DNA from: Alistipes sp.
Lineage (GTDB): Bacteria > Bacteroidota > Bacteroidia > Bacteroidales > Rikenellaceae
Reading direction: 5' to 3'
DNA length: 64,000 nt
Assembly (NCBI GenBank): GCA_022782405.1
Contig: JALFNK010000004.1
Span: 62,001-126,000 of the forward strand
Shown here: piece by piece, positions 50,419 through 60,745 of the stretch
Layout of the letters: each line of letters begins with the position of its first letter
Numbering within the stretch: the first letter of the stretch is position 1
Notes under the pieces: generated by a model
Databases searched by the model: none
Told to the model about the DNA's origin: nothing
Seen by the model: the letters and a program-made list of their open reading frames with translations, nothing else
Position numbers and translations under genes: made by a program

Positions 50419-51561
50419 ATGAAAACGAGGTTATTGAGCCTTTTCATAGCTCTGTCGTGTCTGACATATGCCGGATGCGAGGATGATTCCACATGGCTGG
50501 TGAAGACCACCGACGGCCCCATGGAAGTTTCCCGCATCGTCAATCCCAAAACCTACGAACCCATCAGCGTAGCCGCCCTCGACCAGCTGATTCTGGTCGA
50601 AGGCAAGAATCTCAACAACGTAGCCACCATTTTCATCAACGACGTCGAGGCCGTGAAACCCACCGACATGATCCCCGTGAACGGGTCGATCCTCGTCCGC
50701 GTCCCCTACATCGTGCCGACCGTCGTCGACAACAAGATCAAACTCACCGACAAGCAGGGCCGCAACGTGGAGTACCCGCTCGAGGTTACCGTTCCCGAAC
50801 TCGTCGTCTCGGGCATGAGCTGCGAGTACGCCCCCGCCGGATCGACCCTGGTCATCTCCGGCAGCTATTTCGATCTCTACGGCATGACGCCCGACAGCGG
50901 CGTGGTACGCTTCGGCGATGTCGAAACACCGATCGTCGCCGCCAACAAGACCAGCGTTACGGTACAGGTTCCGGGCAACGCCCCCGCCAACTCGAAGCTG
51001 ACGCTCGTGAGCGACATCATGACCGCCGAATGTCCGGGCAAGTACAAGGACAGCGACTGCCTGCTGCAGACCTTCGAGGGCAACTCCTGGAACGACACCT
51101 ACAAGATCGCCTATGTCTCGGGCCCGAATGACCCCGACCACGGCGAAGCCGACGACCCGGCCGGCATCTCGGGAAAATACATGCGCTACCACAACACCTA
51201 TGTGGGCGGTTGGGCATGGCAGGGCTTCGACTGGCCGCTGATCGGCAACCGCCCGGCCGACTTCGACACCAACGCCGCAGATTACGCCATCAAGTTCGAA
51301 TGCTACGCCGTGAAGGCCCTCGCCGACCCCATCCTGATGATCATCCCGATCGAGGGCGGTCAGTCCGACTACCGCTGGGGCGGAGACGAGACTTTCCCCA
51401 CGGGCGAGTGGCGCACCTGCACCATACCGCTGACGGAGACCGTTGCCGACATCGCGTCGTGGATCAATACGGCACAGGCCCAGTTCGTCTTCCACGCCGC
51501 CGGAACCATGAAGGAGTCCTACTGGTGCATCGACAATGTCCGCATCAGCAAAATCAAATAG
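50419..51561 (+). CDS. Surface glycan-binding lipoprotein with IPT/TIG domains
   Basis: A 380-residue lipoprotein; the start at 50419 gives MKTRLLSLFIALSCLTYAGC with a clear lipobox. Two IPT/TIG immunoglobulin-like domains follow (LDQLILVEGKNLNNVATIFI; CEYAPAGSTLVISGSYFDLY), then a C-terminal beta-sandwich of ~180 residues rich in Trp (GGWAWQGFDWPLIG, SDYRWGGDE, SYWCIDNVRISK) that probably binds glycan. This is the build of SGBP-type proteins that capture polysaccharide at the surface and pass it to SusCD. It usually lies just after susD; here it starts the opposite arm. Confidence 0.85.
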   Translation: MKTRLLSLFIALSCLTYAGCEDDSTWLVKTTDGPMEVSRIVNPKTYEPISVAALDQLILVEGKNLNNVATIFINDVEAVKPTDMIPVNGSILVRVPYIVPTVVDNKIKLTDKQGRNVEYPLEVTVPELVVSGMSCEYAPAGSTLVISGSYFDLYGMTPDSGVVRFGDVETPIVAANKTSVTVQVPGNAPANSKLTLVSDIMTAECPGKYKDSDCLLQTFEGNSWNDTYKIAYVSGPNDPDHGEADDPAGISGKYMRYHNTYVGGWAWQGFDWPLIGNRPADFDTNAADYAIKFECYAVKALADPILMIIPIEGGQSDYRWGGDETFPTGEWRTCTIPLTETVADIASWINTAQAQFVFHAAGTMKESYWCIDNVRISKIK

Positions 51562-51580
51562 TTACGGACATCGAAAGATC

Positions 51581-51605
51581 GTCCCGGCCGGGGAATGGCC
51601 GGGAC
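51581..51605 (+). other. Intercistronic hairpin after the glycan-binding lipoprotein gene
   Basis: GTCCCGGCC pairs with GGCCGGGAC around GGGGAAT in the 104-base gap before the GH28 gene. There is no T-run. It occupies the same place in this arm as the hairpin after susD in the other. Confidence 0.55.
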
Positions 51606-51665
51606 GCATCCCGTCCGCGCATATCCGTGCATAACCCATAGCGAAACAAACCGAAACAAAATCTC

Positions 51666-53180
51666 ATGAAACGATTCATTCTGGCCGCCGTGAGCCTTCT
51701 CCTCGGAATTTCGGCCCACGCCGCGATCTACAACATCCTCGATTACGGAGCCGTCGCCGACGGCCGCCAACTCGCCACCCGGGCCATCCAGTCGGCCATC
51801 GACGCCTGCGGCACGGCCGGCGGCGGCGTGGTCTACGTCCCCGCGGGCGACTACCTGGTCGGCACGATCAACCTCCGCTCGAACGTCGAATTCCGCTTCG
51901 AGACCGGCGCACGGCTGATCGCCACCACCGACCTGACGCAATACACGCGCCACAGCAAGGAGCTCGACGGCGTCTTCTACACCGAAGACTGCCACAATGT
52001 CTCGATCACGGGCAACGGCACCATCTTCGGCCAGGGCATGGAGTTCATGGAGGCCGACCATCCCAAGCGGATCCTCGGCGACGTGCTCAACTACATCCGC
52101 CAGGGCGCCGACTTCCGCAAGCTCGACGGCGGCGTGGGCGACGGCCCGCTGAATCCGAAGGATCGCTTCCACCAGATGATCGTCTTCTCGAACTGCACGG
52201 ACGTGCGCCTTTCGGACTTCACCTGCATCGACGCCCCCTACTGGACCTTCGTCATCGTGCACTGCGACCGCGTGAAGGTACACGCCCTGACCATCGACAA
52301 CAACCTGCTCATCCCCAACAGCGACGGCCTGGACATCATCTCGTCGAGCAACGTCGATGTTTCGGACTGCCATTTCTCCTGCGGCGACGACGCCATCGTG
52401 CTGGCCGGATACGCCGAGCATTTCGGCGACCCGGGATTCCGCGGAATACGCCGCCCGTCGCAGAACATCAACGTCTCGAACTGCATCCTGCGCTCGCGCT
52501 CGAGCGCCATCCGCATCGGCGGCTGGGATCAGAACCCGATGTCGAACTACAACTTCAGCAACATCGTCATCTACGACTCGAACTGCGGCATCAACATGAC
52601 CGTGCGCGACTCGGGAGGCCTGGACAACGTCTGCTTCTCGAACATCCGCATCGAGACGCGCCTGCACTCGGGCGACTGGTGGGGCAACGGCGAGCCGATC
52701 AAGACCTCGGCCATGCGCGGCGTCCCGGACAATCCGGTGGGCATGATCCGCAACATCCACTTCACGAACGTTACGGCCTCGGCCGAGAACTCGATGGTCA
52801 TCTACTCGTCCGACGAGTCGGCGATCGAGAACCTCACCTTCACCAACTTCGAGTTCCGCATGCGGACCGGAGCCTGGGAGGAGCGGGCCGGCGGCAACTT
52901 CGACCTGCGGCCCAACATCGTCCAGGGCAAGGAGCTCTTCGAGAGCGAGATTCCCGCAATCTACATCGAGCATGCCCGGAACGTCTACTTCAACCAGGGT
53001 GTCATCTCGTGGGACCGCTCCTGCACCTTCCGCCCCTACCACACGCACGCCATCGAGGCCGTACGGGTCGACAATCTCCACATCAGCGACACGAAGGCCG
53101 AGTCCTCGCCCTCGAATCCCCGGCTGCCGCTGCTCAAGACGCGCGAATGCACGCATGTAGACGCCGAGTTCGACCGTTAA
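51666..53180 (+). CDS. GH28 glycoside hydrolase (polygalacturonase-like)
   Basis: A 504-residue exported enzyme (signal peptide MKRFILAAVSLLLGISAHA) with a right-handed beta-helix. It starts with IYNILDYGAVADG, the usual GH28 beginning. The catalytic acids are Asp220 (PNSDGLD), Asp241 and Asp242 (CGDDAIVL). The family's G-H-G motif after these is replaced by RSRSSAIRIGG, and no R-I-K motif is seen, so the substrate may be another galacturonic acid-containing or unrelated glycan. It is the second gene of the rightward arm, the second GH28 module in the locus. Confidence 0.85.
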   Translation: MKRFILAAVSLLLGISAHAAIYNILDYGAVADGRQLATRAIQSAIDACGTAGGGVVYVPAGDYLVGTINLRSNVEFRFETGARLIATTDLTQYTRHSKELDGVFYTEDCHNVSITGNGTIFGQGMEFMEADHPKRILGDVLNYIRQGADFRKLDGGVGDGPLNPKDRFHQMIVFSNCTDVRLSDFTCIDAPYWTFVIVHCDRVKVHALTIDNNLLIPNSDGLDIISSSNVDVSDCHFSCGDDAIVLAGYAEHFGDPGFRGIRRPSQNINVSNCILRSRSSAIRIGGWDQNPMSNYNFSNIVIYDSNCGINMTVRDSGGLDNVCFSNIRIETRLHSGDWWGNGEPIKTSAMRGVPDNPVGMIRNIHFTNVTASAENSMVIYSSDESAIENLTFTNFEFRMRTGAWEERAGGNFDLRPNIVQGKELFESEIPAIYIEHARNVYFNQGVISWDRSCTFRPYHTHAIEAVRVDNLHISDTKAESSPSNPRLPLLKTRECTHVDAEFDR

Positions 53181-53191
53181 AAAAGGAAACC

Positions 53192-54487
53192 ATGCGATTC
53201 AAGACAATGATATGCAGCGCCATGGCCGCAGCGGCCGTGGCCTGCGCCCCGACGGCGGAGCAGCAGCCCTTCGTAACGATGCGCGACGGCCGCTTCTTCA
53301 TCGGTGAGGAGCCCTACGCCTATGTGGGCACCAACTTCTGGTACGGCGCGATCCTCGGATCGAAGGGCGAAGGCGGCAACCGGGAACGGCTGCTGCACGA
53401 ACTGGACTTCCTCAAGGAGGCAGGCATCGACAACCTGCGCATCCTCGTCGGAGCCGACGGTGAGGCCGGCGTCCCCTCGAAGGTGGAGCCTACCCTCCAG
53501 ACGGCACCCGGCGTCTACAACGAGGAGCTCCTCGACGGACTGGACTTCCTGCTCGCCGAGATGGGCAAGCGCGGCATGTACGCCATCCTCTACCTGAACA
53601 ACAGCTGGGAGTGGTCCGGCGGCTATTCGCAGTACCTCGAGTGGGTCGGCTGCGGCAAGGCGCCCATCCCGGCCATCGACGGCTGGGAAACCTTCCGCGA
53701 CTACGTCGCCCGATATGCCGACAACGAGGAGGCCCACCGTCTCTTCGCCGACCACGTCCGTTTCATCGTCTCGCGGACGAACGCCTACACGGGACGCAAA
53801 TACATCGACGACCCGGCCATCATGTCGTGGCAGATCGGCAACGAGCCGCGCGCCTTCAGCGAGGCCGCAAAACCGGGCTACACGAAGTGGATGCGCGAGG
53901 TTGCGGCCCTCATCCGCTCGCTCGACCCCAACCACCTGATCTCGACCGGCAGCGAAGGCAAATACGGGTGCGAAGTCGACCTGGCGCTCTATGAAACGGT
54001 GCATGCCGATCCCAACATCGACTACCTGACCATCCACATCTGGCCCTACAACTGGGGCTGGATCCAGAAGGAGGATGTCGGCGCCAACCTCGACACGGCG
54101 ATCGCCAATACGCGCGCCTATATCGACGAGCATCTGGCCGTAGCCGAACGACTCGGCAAACCGATCGTGCTCGAGGAGTTCGGATTCCCGCGCGACGGGT
54201 TCCGCTTCGACAAGGCCTCGACGACGCAGTGCCGCGACCGCTACTACGAGGCGGTATTCTCCTGCATTCATGAAAACATGCTCCGCGGCGGGGCCTTCTC
54301 GGGTTGCAACTTCTGGGCCTGGGGCGGCCTGGCCGAACTCTCCGACGACCACATCTACTGGCAGCGCGGCGACGACTATACGGGCGACCCGGCCCAGGAA
54401 CAGCAGGGGCTGAACTCCGTATTCGCCACCGACAGCACGACGCTCGCCGTCGTGGCCCGCTACGCCGCACTGCTGCGGGAGCACTGA
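53192..54487 (+). CDS. GH5 family endo-beta-mannanase-like lipoprotein
   Basis: A 431-residue enzyme with a signal peptide ending in VACAPTAEQ, probably a lipoprotein. It has a GH5 barrel: YVGTNFWYGAILGS and FLKEAGIDNLRILVGADGE at the start; the acid/base Glu218 is in WQIGNEPRAF, and the nucleophile Glu329 in VLEEFGFPRDG. These forms are typical of GH5 subfamily 7 mannanases. It would cut beta-1,4-mannan at the surface or in the periplasm. It follows the GH28 gene by 11 bases. Confidence 0.9.
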   Translation: MRFKTMICSAMAAAAVACAPTAEQQPFVTMRDGRFFIGEEPYAYVGTNFWYGAILGSKGEGGNRERLLHELDFLKEAGIDNLRILVGADGEAGVPSKVEPTLQTAPGVYNEELLDGLDFLLAEMGKRGMYAILYLNNSWEWSGGYSQYLEWVGCGKAPIPAIDGWETFRDYVARYADNEEAHRLFADHVRFIVSRTNAYTGRKYIDDPAIMSWQIGNEPRAFSEAAKPGYTKWMREVAALIRSLDPNHLISTGSEGKYGCEVDLALYETVHADPNIDYLTIHIWPYNWGWIQKEDVGANLDTAIANTRAYIDEHLAVAERLGKPIVLEEFGFPRDGFRFDKASTTQCRDRYYEAVFSCIHENMLRGGAFSGCNFWAWGGLAELSDDHIYWQRGDDYTGDPAQEQQGLNSVFATDSTTLAVVARYAALLREH

Positions 54488-54525
54488 CGCCGCGGCACAG
54501 GCAACCCAAAACCCAAAGACCGGAA

Positions 54526-55764
54526 ATGAAAAAAATCGCATTCATACTGCTCTGCGGATGCTTCGGGGTGCTCCCGGGCACGGCCCAGGAGCTCTCCTTC
54601 GAGGTGCTTCCGCATGCGGACGGCGTATTCTACGCCCCCGAACGGCCCGCCGTCGAACTGCTGCTGACGAACGGTGCCGCACAGCAGGGCACGACCTGCG
54701 TCCGGCTCACCGTCGAGACCGACGACCACCGGCCCCTCTGCGCCTTCTCGCAGCAGGCCACCGTACCCGCCGGGGCGCAGCTGCCCCTGCGCTTCGAATT
54801 CCAGGCCCCCGCGCCGGGATTCTACCGCTGCACGCTCGCGGCCGCCGACAGCGTCGCCCGCTTCAACATCGGCTTCGAACCCGAGGCCATCGTCTCGCTG
54901 GGCGATGCCCAGCCCGACCTCAAGGAGTTCTGGGAAGAGGCCCGCGCCGAACTCGACGCCGTGGATCCCTGTTATGAGATGACGCTCCTGCCCGAGAAAT
55001 CGAGCAAGGTGCGCGAAATCTACCTTGTCCGCATGAAGTCGCTCGGCGGCGAGACCATATCGGGCTACTACGCCCGTCCCGTGAAACGGGGCAAGTATCC
55101 CGTCATCGTCGGCTACATGGGCTACGGATCGAAGCCCTGGTGTCCCGACCCGAACAACCCCGACTTCGCGGAGTTCGTCCTCTCGGTACGCGGGCAGGGT
55201 CTCAACGAACCGGAAAACACCTACGGAGACTGGATCACCTGGGGTCTCGACGACAAGATGCACTACTACTACCGCGGCGCCTTCATGGATCTGGTCCGCG
55301 CCATCGACTTCGTCTGCTCGCGCGAGGAGGTGCGCCAGGACGCCATCTTCGCCGAGGGCGGCAGCCAGGGCGGCGCCTTCACCCTCGCGGCCTGCGCCCT
55401 CGACCACCGCATCCGCGCCGCAGCGCCCTACATCCCCTTCCTCTCGGACTACCCCGACTACTTCCGCATCGTCCACTGGCCGGCCGAGCCGGTGCTCCGC
55501 AGACAGAAGGAGCTCGGAATCCCCGACGAGGAGCTCTACCGCACCCTTTCCTACTTCGACATCAAGAACCTCGCTCCGTGGATCGAATGCCCGATCATGA
55601 TGGGCGTGGGCCTGCAGGACGAAGTATGCCCGCCGCACACCAACTTCTCGGGATACAACCGCATCAGCACCGAAAAGTGCTACCGCGTCTTCCCGCGCTG
55701 CGGACACGACGTAGGACCCGAATGGTGGCCCGCACGCACGGAGTTCTTCAAAAAATACCTCTGA
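54526..55764 (+). CDS. Carbohydrate esterase family 7-like acetylesterase
   Basis: A 412-residue exported alpha/beta hydrolase. After the signal peptide a ~100-residue beta domain precedes the AXE1-type catalytic domain, which has VLSVRGQGLN (the CE7 RGQ motif), Ser in FAEGGSQGGAF, Asp in GVGLQDEVCPPHTNF and His in RCGHDVGPEW. CE7 enzymes remove O-acetyl groups from short oligosaccharides. With the CE2 protein of the other arm, it points to an acetylated mannan as substrate. It lies 38 bases after the GH5 gene and 3 before the next GH26 gene. Confidence 0.9.
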   Translation: MKKIAFILLCGCFGVLPGTAQELSFEVLPHADGVFYAPERPAVELLLTNGAAQQGTTCVRLTVETDDHRPLCAFSQQATVPAGAQLPLRFEFQAPAPGFYRCTLAAADSVARFNIGFEPEAIVSLGDAQPDLKEFWEEARAELDAVDPCYEMTLLPEKSSKVREIYLVRMKSLGGETISGYYARPVKRGKYPVIVGYMGYGSKPWCPDPNNPDFAEFVLSVRGQGLNEPENTYGDWITWGLDDKMHYYYRGAFMDLVRAIDFVCSREEVRQDAIFAEGGSQGGAFTLAACALDHRIRAAAPYIPFLSDYPDYFRIVHWPAEPVLRRQKELGIPDEELYRTLSYFDIKNLAPWIECPIMMGVGLQDEVCPPHTNFSGYNRISTEKCYRVFPRCGHDVGPEWWPARTEFFKKYL

Positions 55765-55767
55765 CGC

Positions 55768-56844
55768 ATGAAACATCTCCTCTTTTCGACGCTCCTCGTC
55801 CTGACGGCTGCCTGCTCGTCGGGCGACAACTCCGGCGACACGCCCGATCCCGAACCGCCCGCCGGAGGCTTCGACGCCGACCGTTTCACGCTTTCGGCGA
55901 CCCTCTGCACGGAGAATCCGAGCCCCGAAGCGGTACGCGTCTACGACTTCCTGTGCGAACAGTTCGGACAGAAGGTCCTCGCGGGCGCCATGTCCTCCGT
56001 ATCGTGGAACATGGATGAGGTGGAGTGGCTCCACACCACCACGGGATACTATCCGGCCCTGTGGTGCGTCGATTACATCCACCTGGCCTGGGGCGAACCC
56101 GACTGGACGGGATACGCCGACCTGCAGATGGCCCAGGAGTGGTGGGACGCCAACGGTCTGATGGCCGCCTCGTGGCACTGGAACGTCCCGAAGCACGAAG
56201 GCGACACCGACCCTTCGCAGATGGGATTCTACACCGCCGACACCGATTTCGACGTCTCGCAGGCCACCGTTGCGGGAAGCTATGAAAACGGCATCGTAGA
56301 GGCCGACATCGACCGTATCGTCGTCCACCTCAAGCGCCTGCGCGACCGCAACATCCCGCTGCTGTGGCGTCCGCTGCACGAGGCTTCGGGCGGCTGGTTC
56401 TGGTGGGGCGCCAAAGGCCCCGAAGCCTTCAAAAAGCTCTGGATCCACCTCTTCGAGCGTCTCCAGGAGGAGGGGCTGAACAACCTCATCTGGGTATGGA
56501 CCAGCCAGGGCGACGATCCCGCATGGTATCCCGGCGACGAATATGTCGATATCGTCGGCTACGACTCCTACCCCACGACCGACGTCCACGCCTCGCTCAA
56601 GACGGCCTTCGACCGGCTCGCCACCCTCACCTCGGGCCGCAAGCTGCTCACCCTCTCCGAATGCGGGGGCGTACCGATGCCCTCGGCGATGTTCGAAGAG
56701 GGCGACATGTGGTCGTGGTTCATGCCCTGGTACGGCGACTACACGAGCGGCGGCAAGGACAACTCCGCGCAGGATTTCCGCACGATCTTCAGCGACGAGC
56801 GGGTCCTCACGCGCGACCGGATGCCCGACCTGCACGCCGAATAA
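55768..56844 (+). CDS. GH26 endo-beta-mannanase lipoprotein
   Basis: A 358-residue lipoprotein: lipobox LTAAC followed by an acidic linker SSGDNSGDTPDPEPP, the kind of sequence that favours surface display in Bacteroidetes. The GH26 barrel has Glu205 as acid/base (RPLHEASGGWFWWG) and Glu298 as nucleophile (LTLSECGG), with SWHWNVP in between. It probably makes the first cuts in mannan on the cell surface. It starts 3 bases after the CE7 gene. Confidence 0.92.
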   Translation: MKHLLFSTLLVLTAACSSGDNSGDTPDPEPPAGGFDADRFTLSATLCTENPSPEAVRVYDFLCEQFGQKVLAGAMSSVSWNMDEVEWLHTTTGYYPALWCVDYIHLAWGEPDWTGYADLQMAQEWWDANGLMAASWHWNVPKHEGDTDPSQMGFYTADTDFDVSQATVAGSYENGIVEADIDRIVVHLKRLRDRNIPLLWRPLHEASGGWFWWGAKGPEAFKKLWIHLFERLQEEGLNNLIWVWTSQGDDPAWYPGDEYVDIVGYDSYPTTDVHASLKTAFDRLATLTSGRKLLTLSECGGVPMPSAMFEEGDMWSWFMPWYGDYTSGGKDNSAQDFRTIFSDERVLTRDRMPDLHAE

Positions 56845-56897
56845 CAAAGAAACCGAACCGTCCCCGACGGGACGGAAACCCGAAACAACCTGAAAAA

Positions 56898-58115
56898 ATG
56901 AACCCAAAACAGCGTGAAACACTCGGCCGCATGGCCGAAGAGGTACGCCGGGAGCTGACCGGCAACATCCTGCCCTTCTGGCTGAAAACCGCCGACCCCG
57001 ACCGGGGCGGATTCTACGGGCAGATCACCGGATGCGGCGAGCTGCGGCCCGATGCGCCGCGCGCCTCGGTGCTCAACATGCGTCTGCTGTGGACCTTCGC
57101 CGCAGCCTACCGCGTCCTGGGCGACCCCGCATTGCGGGAGGCCGCCCAAAGAGCCAAGCAGTACATCGAACGCCACTTCATGGACCCGCAGTACGGCGGC
57201 GTCTACTGGTCGGTCGATGCCCGCGGAGAGGCGCTCGACACGAAAAAACAGATCTACAGCCAGGGATTCGCCATCTACGGCATGAGCGAATACTACCGCG
57301 CCACGGGCGACACGAGCGCCCTGGAGTGCGCGAAGGCACTCTTCGAGAGCGTCGAGGAGCACGCCTACGACGGAGTTGCCGGCGGCTACTGGGAGGCCCT
57401 CGGGCGCGACTGGAGCGAGATCGGCGACGTGCGCCTGAGCGACAAGGACGCCAACGAGCGCAAGTCGATGAACACCCACCTGCACATCCTCGAACCCTAT
57501 ACGAACCTCTACCGCGTCTGGAAGGAGCCGCGTCTGGCCGCACGGATCCGGGAGCTCATCGAGATCTTCTGCACCCGGATCGTCGATCCGCACACGGGAC
57601 ACTTCAACCTCTTCTTCGGCGACGACTGGGAGGTGCGCAGCAGCGCCTTCTCCTACGGACACGACATCGAAGGGTCGTGGCTGCTGCACGAAGCGGCGCT
57701 CGAACTGGGCGACGAAGCCCTGCTCCGCCGCGTGGAACCCGTCGTGCGGCGCCTGGCCGAGGCTGCGGCCGAAGGGTTGCAGGAGGACGGCAGCATCATC
57801 TGCGAGCACGACCCGAAACGCGGCACCACGGACCGCGACCGCCACTGGTGGCCGCAGGCCGAGAGCGTGATCGGCTACCTCAACCTCTTCCAGCACTTCG
57901 GCGACGACGAGGCGCTGCAGCGTTCCGAAGCCGCCTGGCGCTATATCGACGACAAAATCATCGATCACCAGGGCGGCGAGTGGTTCTGGAGCATCCGGGC
58001 CGACGGCACGCCCAACCGCGACGACGACAAGGCGGGACCGTGGAAGTGCTCCTACCACAACAGCCGCATGTGCCTCGAGGTGATCGAACGAACCGAAAAA
58101 ATGTGCGGATTATGA
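56898..58115 (+). CDS. Cellobiose 2-epimerase family enzyme (mannobiose 2-epimerase role)
   Basis: A 405-residue cytoplasmic (alpha/alpha)6-barrel protein of the AGE superfamily, without signal peptide. Marks are RASVLNMRLLWTFAAAYR near the start, KSMNTHLHILEPYTNLYRVW with conserved His residues, SYGHDIEGSWLLHEAA, and DRHWWPQAE and WKCSYHNSRMCLE near the end. It would convert mannobiose to mannosyl-glucose, the substrate of the GH130 enzyme encoded one gene later. Its stop overlaps the next start (ATGA). Confidence 0.92.
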   Translation: MNPKQRETLGRMAEEVRRELTGNILPFWLKTADPDRGGFYGQITGCGELRPDAPRASVLNMRLLWTFAAAYRVLGDPALREAAQRAKQYIERHFMDPQYGGVYWSVDARGEALDTKKQIYSQGFAIYGMSEYYRATGDTSALECAKALFESVEEHAYDGVAGGYWEALGRDWSEIGDVRLSDKDANERKSMNTHLHILEPYTNLYRVWKEPRLAARIRELIEIFCTRIVDPHTGHFNLFFGDDWEVRSSAFSYGHDIEGSWLLHEAALELGDEALLRRVEPVVRRLAEAAAEGLQEDGSIICEHDPKRGTTDRDRHWWPQAESVIGYLNLFQHFGDDEALQRSEAAWRYIDDKIIDHQGGEWFWSIRADGTPNRDDDKAGPWKCSYHNSRMCLEVIERTEKMCGL

Positions 58116-59515
58116 GACGCCTCATCCTGCTGATCCTCGGTCTCGGCACACTCTGCCAGGCCATTGCCTCGCAGCCCGTACGCGACGGGGCCACCGAGGA
58201 GCTCTACGCCGCCCTGAAGCGGATCACCGCATCGGGATACACGCTTTTCGGCATGGCCAACGCCTTGACGATCAGCTACAACAACACGCATACACCCCGA
58301 ATCGACGGATCGGACATCCGCGACGTTACGGGCGACAATCCGGCCTTCGTCGAGAGCGATCTGATGTGGTACGGCGACCCCGCCTTCCGCCGCGCCGACC
58401 TCGAAGCGATGCGCCGCGCCCATGAGCGGGGTGCCGTCGTGGGATACTGCTGGCATCTGGGAGGACGGCTCACGGGCCGTTTCTACGCCGAGGGCGAAGG
58501 GGCCGCGGACCGCGACCTGGCCCGGAGGATCGTCGCGAACCCCGACCGGAAGACGAACCCCGATCTGGACTGGTTCCTCACGAAGCTCGACACGCTTGCC
58601 ATCCCGGTCTTCCGCGAACTGGGCTTTCCGCTGGTCTTCCGCCCCTTCCACGAGATGACCGGCGACTGGTTCTGGTGGGGCAGCGGCGCCGGAAAGGAGA
58701 CCTACCGGCAGCTCTACCGCCTGACGGTCGATTACCTGCGGGCGGCGGGGATCCGCAACCTGCTCTACTGCTGGGCGCCGGACAAGGATGCCGACTTCGG
58801 ATACTACCCGGGCGACGACTATGTCGATGTGCTCGGATACGACGGCTACGAACCCGGTCTGAAGCCCTACCTCACCTCCGGGAAGCTGACCCGCGAGCTG
58901 GGCCGTATCGTGGCCTACGCCGCAGCGCACGACAAGATCGCCGCATGGACCGAGGTGGGGTTGCGCACCGACCCGGGTGAAAGCCGCATGGCCTACCCCA
59001 CGCGCGTGCCCGACTTCTGGACCCGCTATGTGTGGGATGCCGTGAAGCGGAACCCCCGCACCGACCGCCTGGCGTGGATCATGTGCTGGTACAATGCCGA
59101 CTGGAACGGCGACGGCGGCGGCTGTCCGTTCGTCCCCTACGCCGGGATGGACAAGGAGGGCTCCGCGGCCGCGCAGGCCGACTTCCAGCGCCTCTTCCAC
59201 GAAAACCGCATCCTCTTCGAGAGCGGCATGCCGCCCCTCGAAGGCGACGCCGCGGACCGCGCCCTCTTCATCCGGCCGCAGGACCCGGTGCTCGCCGCGG
59301 GCGAGCGCCTCACGATGCTCGGCGGCCCCGTCTGCGGATGGTACCGCACCGACGGGGTGCACTGGAGCTCCTCCGATCCCGCGGTGGCCCGCATCGACGC
59401 CCGCAGCGGCGAGGTCGAAGCCCTGAAGGCGGGTGTGGCGATCCTCACGGTCGAACGGGAGGGCTACACCGCCTCGACCCGCGTGGTCGTTCTTCCCGAA
59501 AACTGCAAAAACTGA
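58112..59515 (+). CDS. GH26 beta-mannanase with C-terminal Ig-like domain, periplasmic
   Basis: A 467-residue exported enzyme with a plain signal peptide ([20 protein letters not shown]) and no lipobox, thus probably periplasmic. Acid/base Glu181 ([14 protein letters not shown]) and nucleophile Glu281 ([10 protein letters not shown]) are intact. Residues ~390-467 form a Big_2-like beta domain ([20 protein letters not shown]). It would shorten imported manno-oligosaccharides to mannobiose. Translational coupling with the epimerase gene (4-base overlap) ties together mannobiose production and its conversion. Confidence 0.9.
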   Translation: MRRLILLILGLGTLCQAIASQPVRDGATEELYAALKRITASGYTLFGMANALTISYNNTHTPRIDGSDIRDVTGDNPAFVESDLMWYGDPAFRRADLEAMRRAHERGAVVGYCWHLGGRLTGRFYAEGEGAADRDLARRIVANPDRKTNPDLDWFLTKLDTLAIPVFRELGFPLVFRPFHEMTGDWFWWGSGAGKETYRQLYRLTVDYLRAAGIRNLLYCWAPDKDADFGYYPGDDYVDVLGYDGYEPGLKPYLTSGKLTRELGRIVAYAAAHDKIAAWTEVGLRTDPGESRMAYPTRVPDFWTRYVWDAVKRNPRTDRLAWIMCWYNADWNGDGGGCPFVPYAGMDKEGSAAAQADFQRLFHENRILFESGMPPLEGDAADRALFIRPQDPVLAAGERLTMLGGPVCGWYRTDGVHWSSSDPAVARIDARSGEVEALKAGVAILTVEREGYTASTRVVVLPENCKN

Positions 59516-59537
59516 TTCATTCAAACATACAAAAAAC

Positions 59538-60710
59538 ATGACACCTGTTTTTTTCAAAGAACGCCTGGCCGCGCTGCAAGCCGAGCATGAAGAGCTCCTC
59601 AAGCGGCCGAACAAACCTTCGCTCACGAACGGAGTCTGGACCCGTTACGCGCATCCGATCCTCACGGCCGCCCATACGCCGCTCTTCTGGCGCTACGACC
59701 TCGACGAAAAGAGCAACCCCTTTCTGATGGAGCGCATCGGCGTGAACGCCACACTGAATTCCGGAGCGATCAAATGGAAGGACAAGTACCTCGTCGTGGT
59801 GCGCGTCGAGGGTGCCGACCGCAAATCCTTCTTCGCGGTGGCCGAATCGCCCAACGGCATCGACAACTTCCGCTTCTGGGACTACCCGATCACGATGCCC
59901 GACACGGACGATCCGGCGACGAACATCTACGACATGCGTCTGACGGCCCATGAGGACGGCTGGATCTACGGCATCTTCTGCGCCGAGCGCCACGATCCCG
60001 CGGCGGCGGCCGGCGACCTCTCGGCAGCCACCGCCACGGCAGGCATCGCCCGCACACACGACCTGGTGAACTGGGAGCGCCTCCCGGACCTCAAGTCGCG
60101 CAGCCAGCAGCGCAACGTCGTCCTCCACCCGGAGTTCGTCGATGGGAAATACGCCCTCTACACGCGGCCGCAGGACGGATTCATCGACGCCGGATCGGGC
60201 GGCGGCATCGGCTGGTCGCTCGTCGATGACATGACCCGTGCCGAGGTCGGCGAGGAGAAGATCATCAACCTGCGCCACTACCACACCATCAAGGAGGTGA
60301 AGAACGGCGAGGGACCCCACCCGATCAAGACCCCGCAGGGATGGCTCCACCTGGCACACGGCGTGCGCGGCTGCGCCTCGGGACTGCGCTATGTGCTCTA
60401 CCTCTACATGACGGCCCTCGACGACCCCACGCGCGTCATCGCCGAACCGGGCGGATACTTCATGGCCCCCGTGGGCGACGAGTACATCGGCGACGTGATG
60501 AACGTCCTCTTCTCGAACGGCTGGATCGCCGATCCCGACGGACGCGTCTTCATCTACTACGCCTCCTCCGACACGCGCATGCATGTCGCCACCTCGACCG
60601 TCGAGCAGCTGGTGGACTACTGCCTCAACACCCCTGCCGACGGCCTGACCACCTCGGCATCGGTCGAGACGCTCAAACGGCTCATCGACAAGAACCTCGG
60701 CCGGCGCTGA
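59538..60710 (+). CDS. GH130 beta-1,4-mannosyl-glucose phosphorylase
   Basis: A 390-residue cytoplasmic enzyme with a five-bladed propeller. The catalytic Asp132 is in [14 protein letters not shown], equivalent to Asp131 of the characterised B. fragilis enzyme; the phosphate-binding part includes [12 protein letters not shown] and [17 protein letters not shown]. It cleaves Man-beta-1,4-Glc with phosphate to mannose-1-phosphate and glucose, saving an ATP. With the epimerase and the symporter it completes the mannobiose pathway. 22 bases separate it from the GH26 gene. Confidence 0.95.
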   Translation: MTPVFFKERLAALQAEHEELLKRPNKPSLTNGVWTRYAHPILTAAHTPLFWRYDLDEKSNPFLMERIGVNATLNSGAIKWKDKYLVVVRVEGADRKSFFAVAESPNGIDNFRFWDYPITMPDTDDPATNIYDMRLTAHEDGWIYGIFCAERHDPAAAAGDLSAATATAGIARTHDLVNWERLPDLKSRSQQRNVVLHPEFVDGKYALYTRPQDGFIDAGSGGGIGWSLVDDMTRAEVGEEKIINLRHYHTIKEVKNGEGPHPIKTPQGWLHLAHGVRGCASGLRYVLYLYMTALDDPTRVIAEPGGYFMAPVGDEYIGDVMNVLFSNGWIADPDGRVFIYYASSDTRMHVATSTVEQLVDYCLNTPADGLTTSASVETLKRLIDKNLGRR

Positions 60711-60745
60711 CCGGAACGACCCGTTGAACCTTCAAAACTTCCGAC

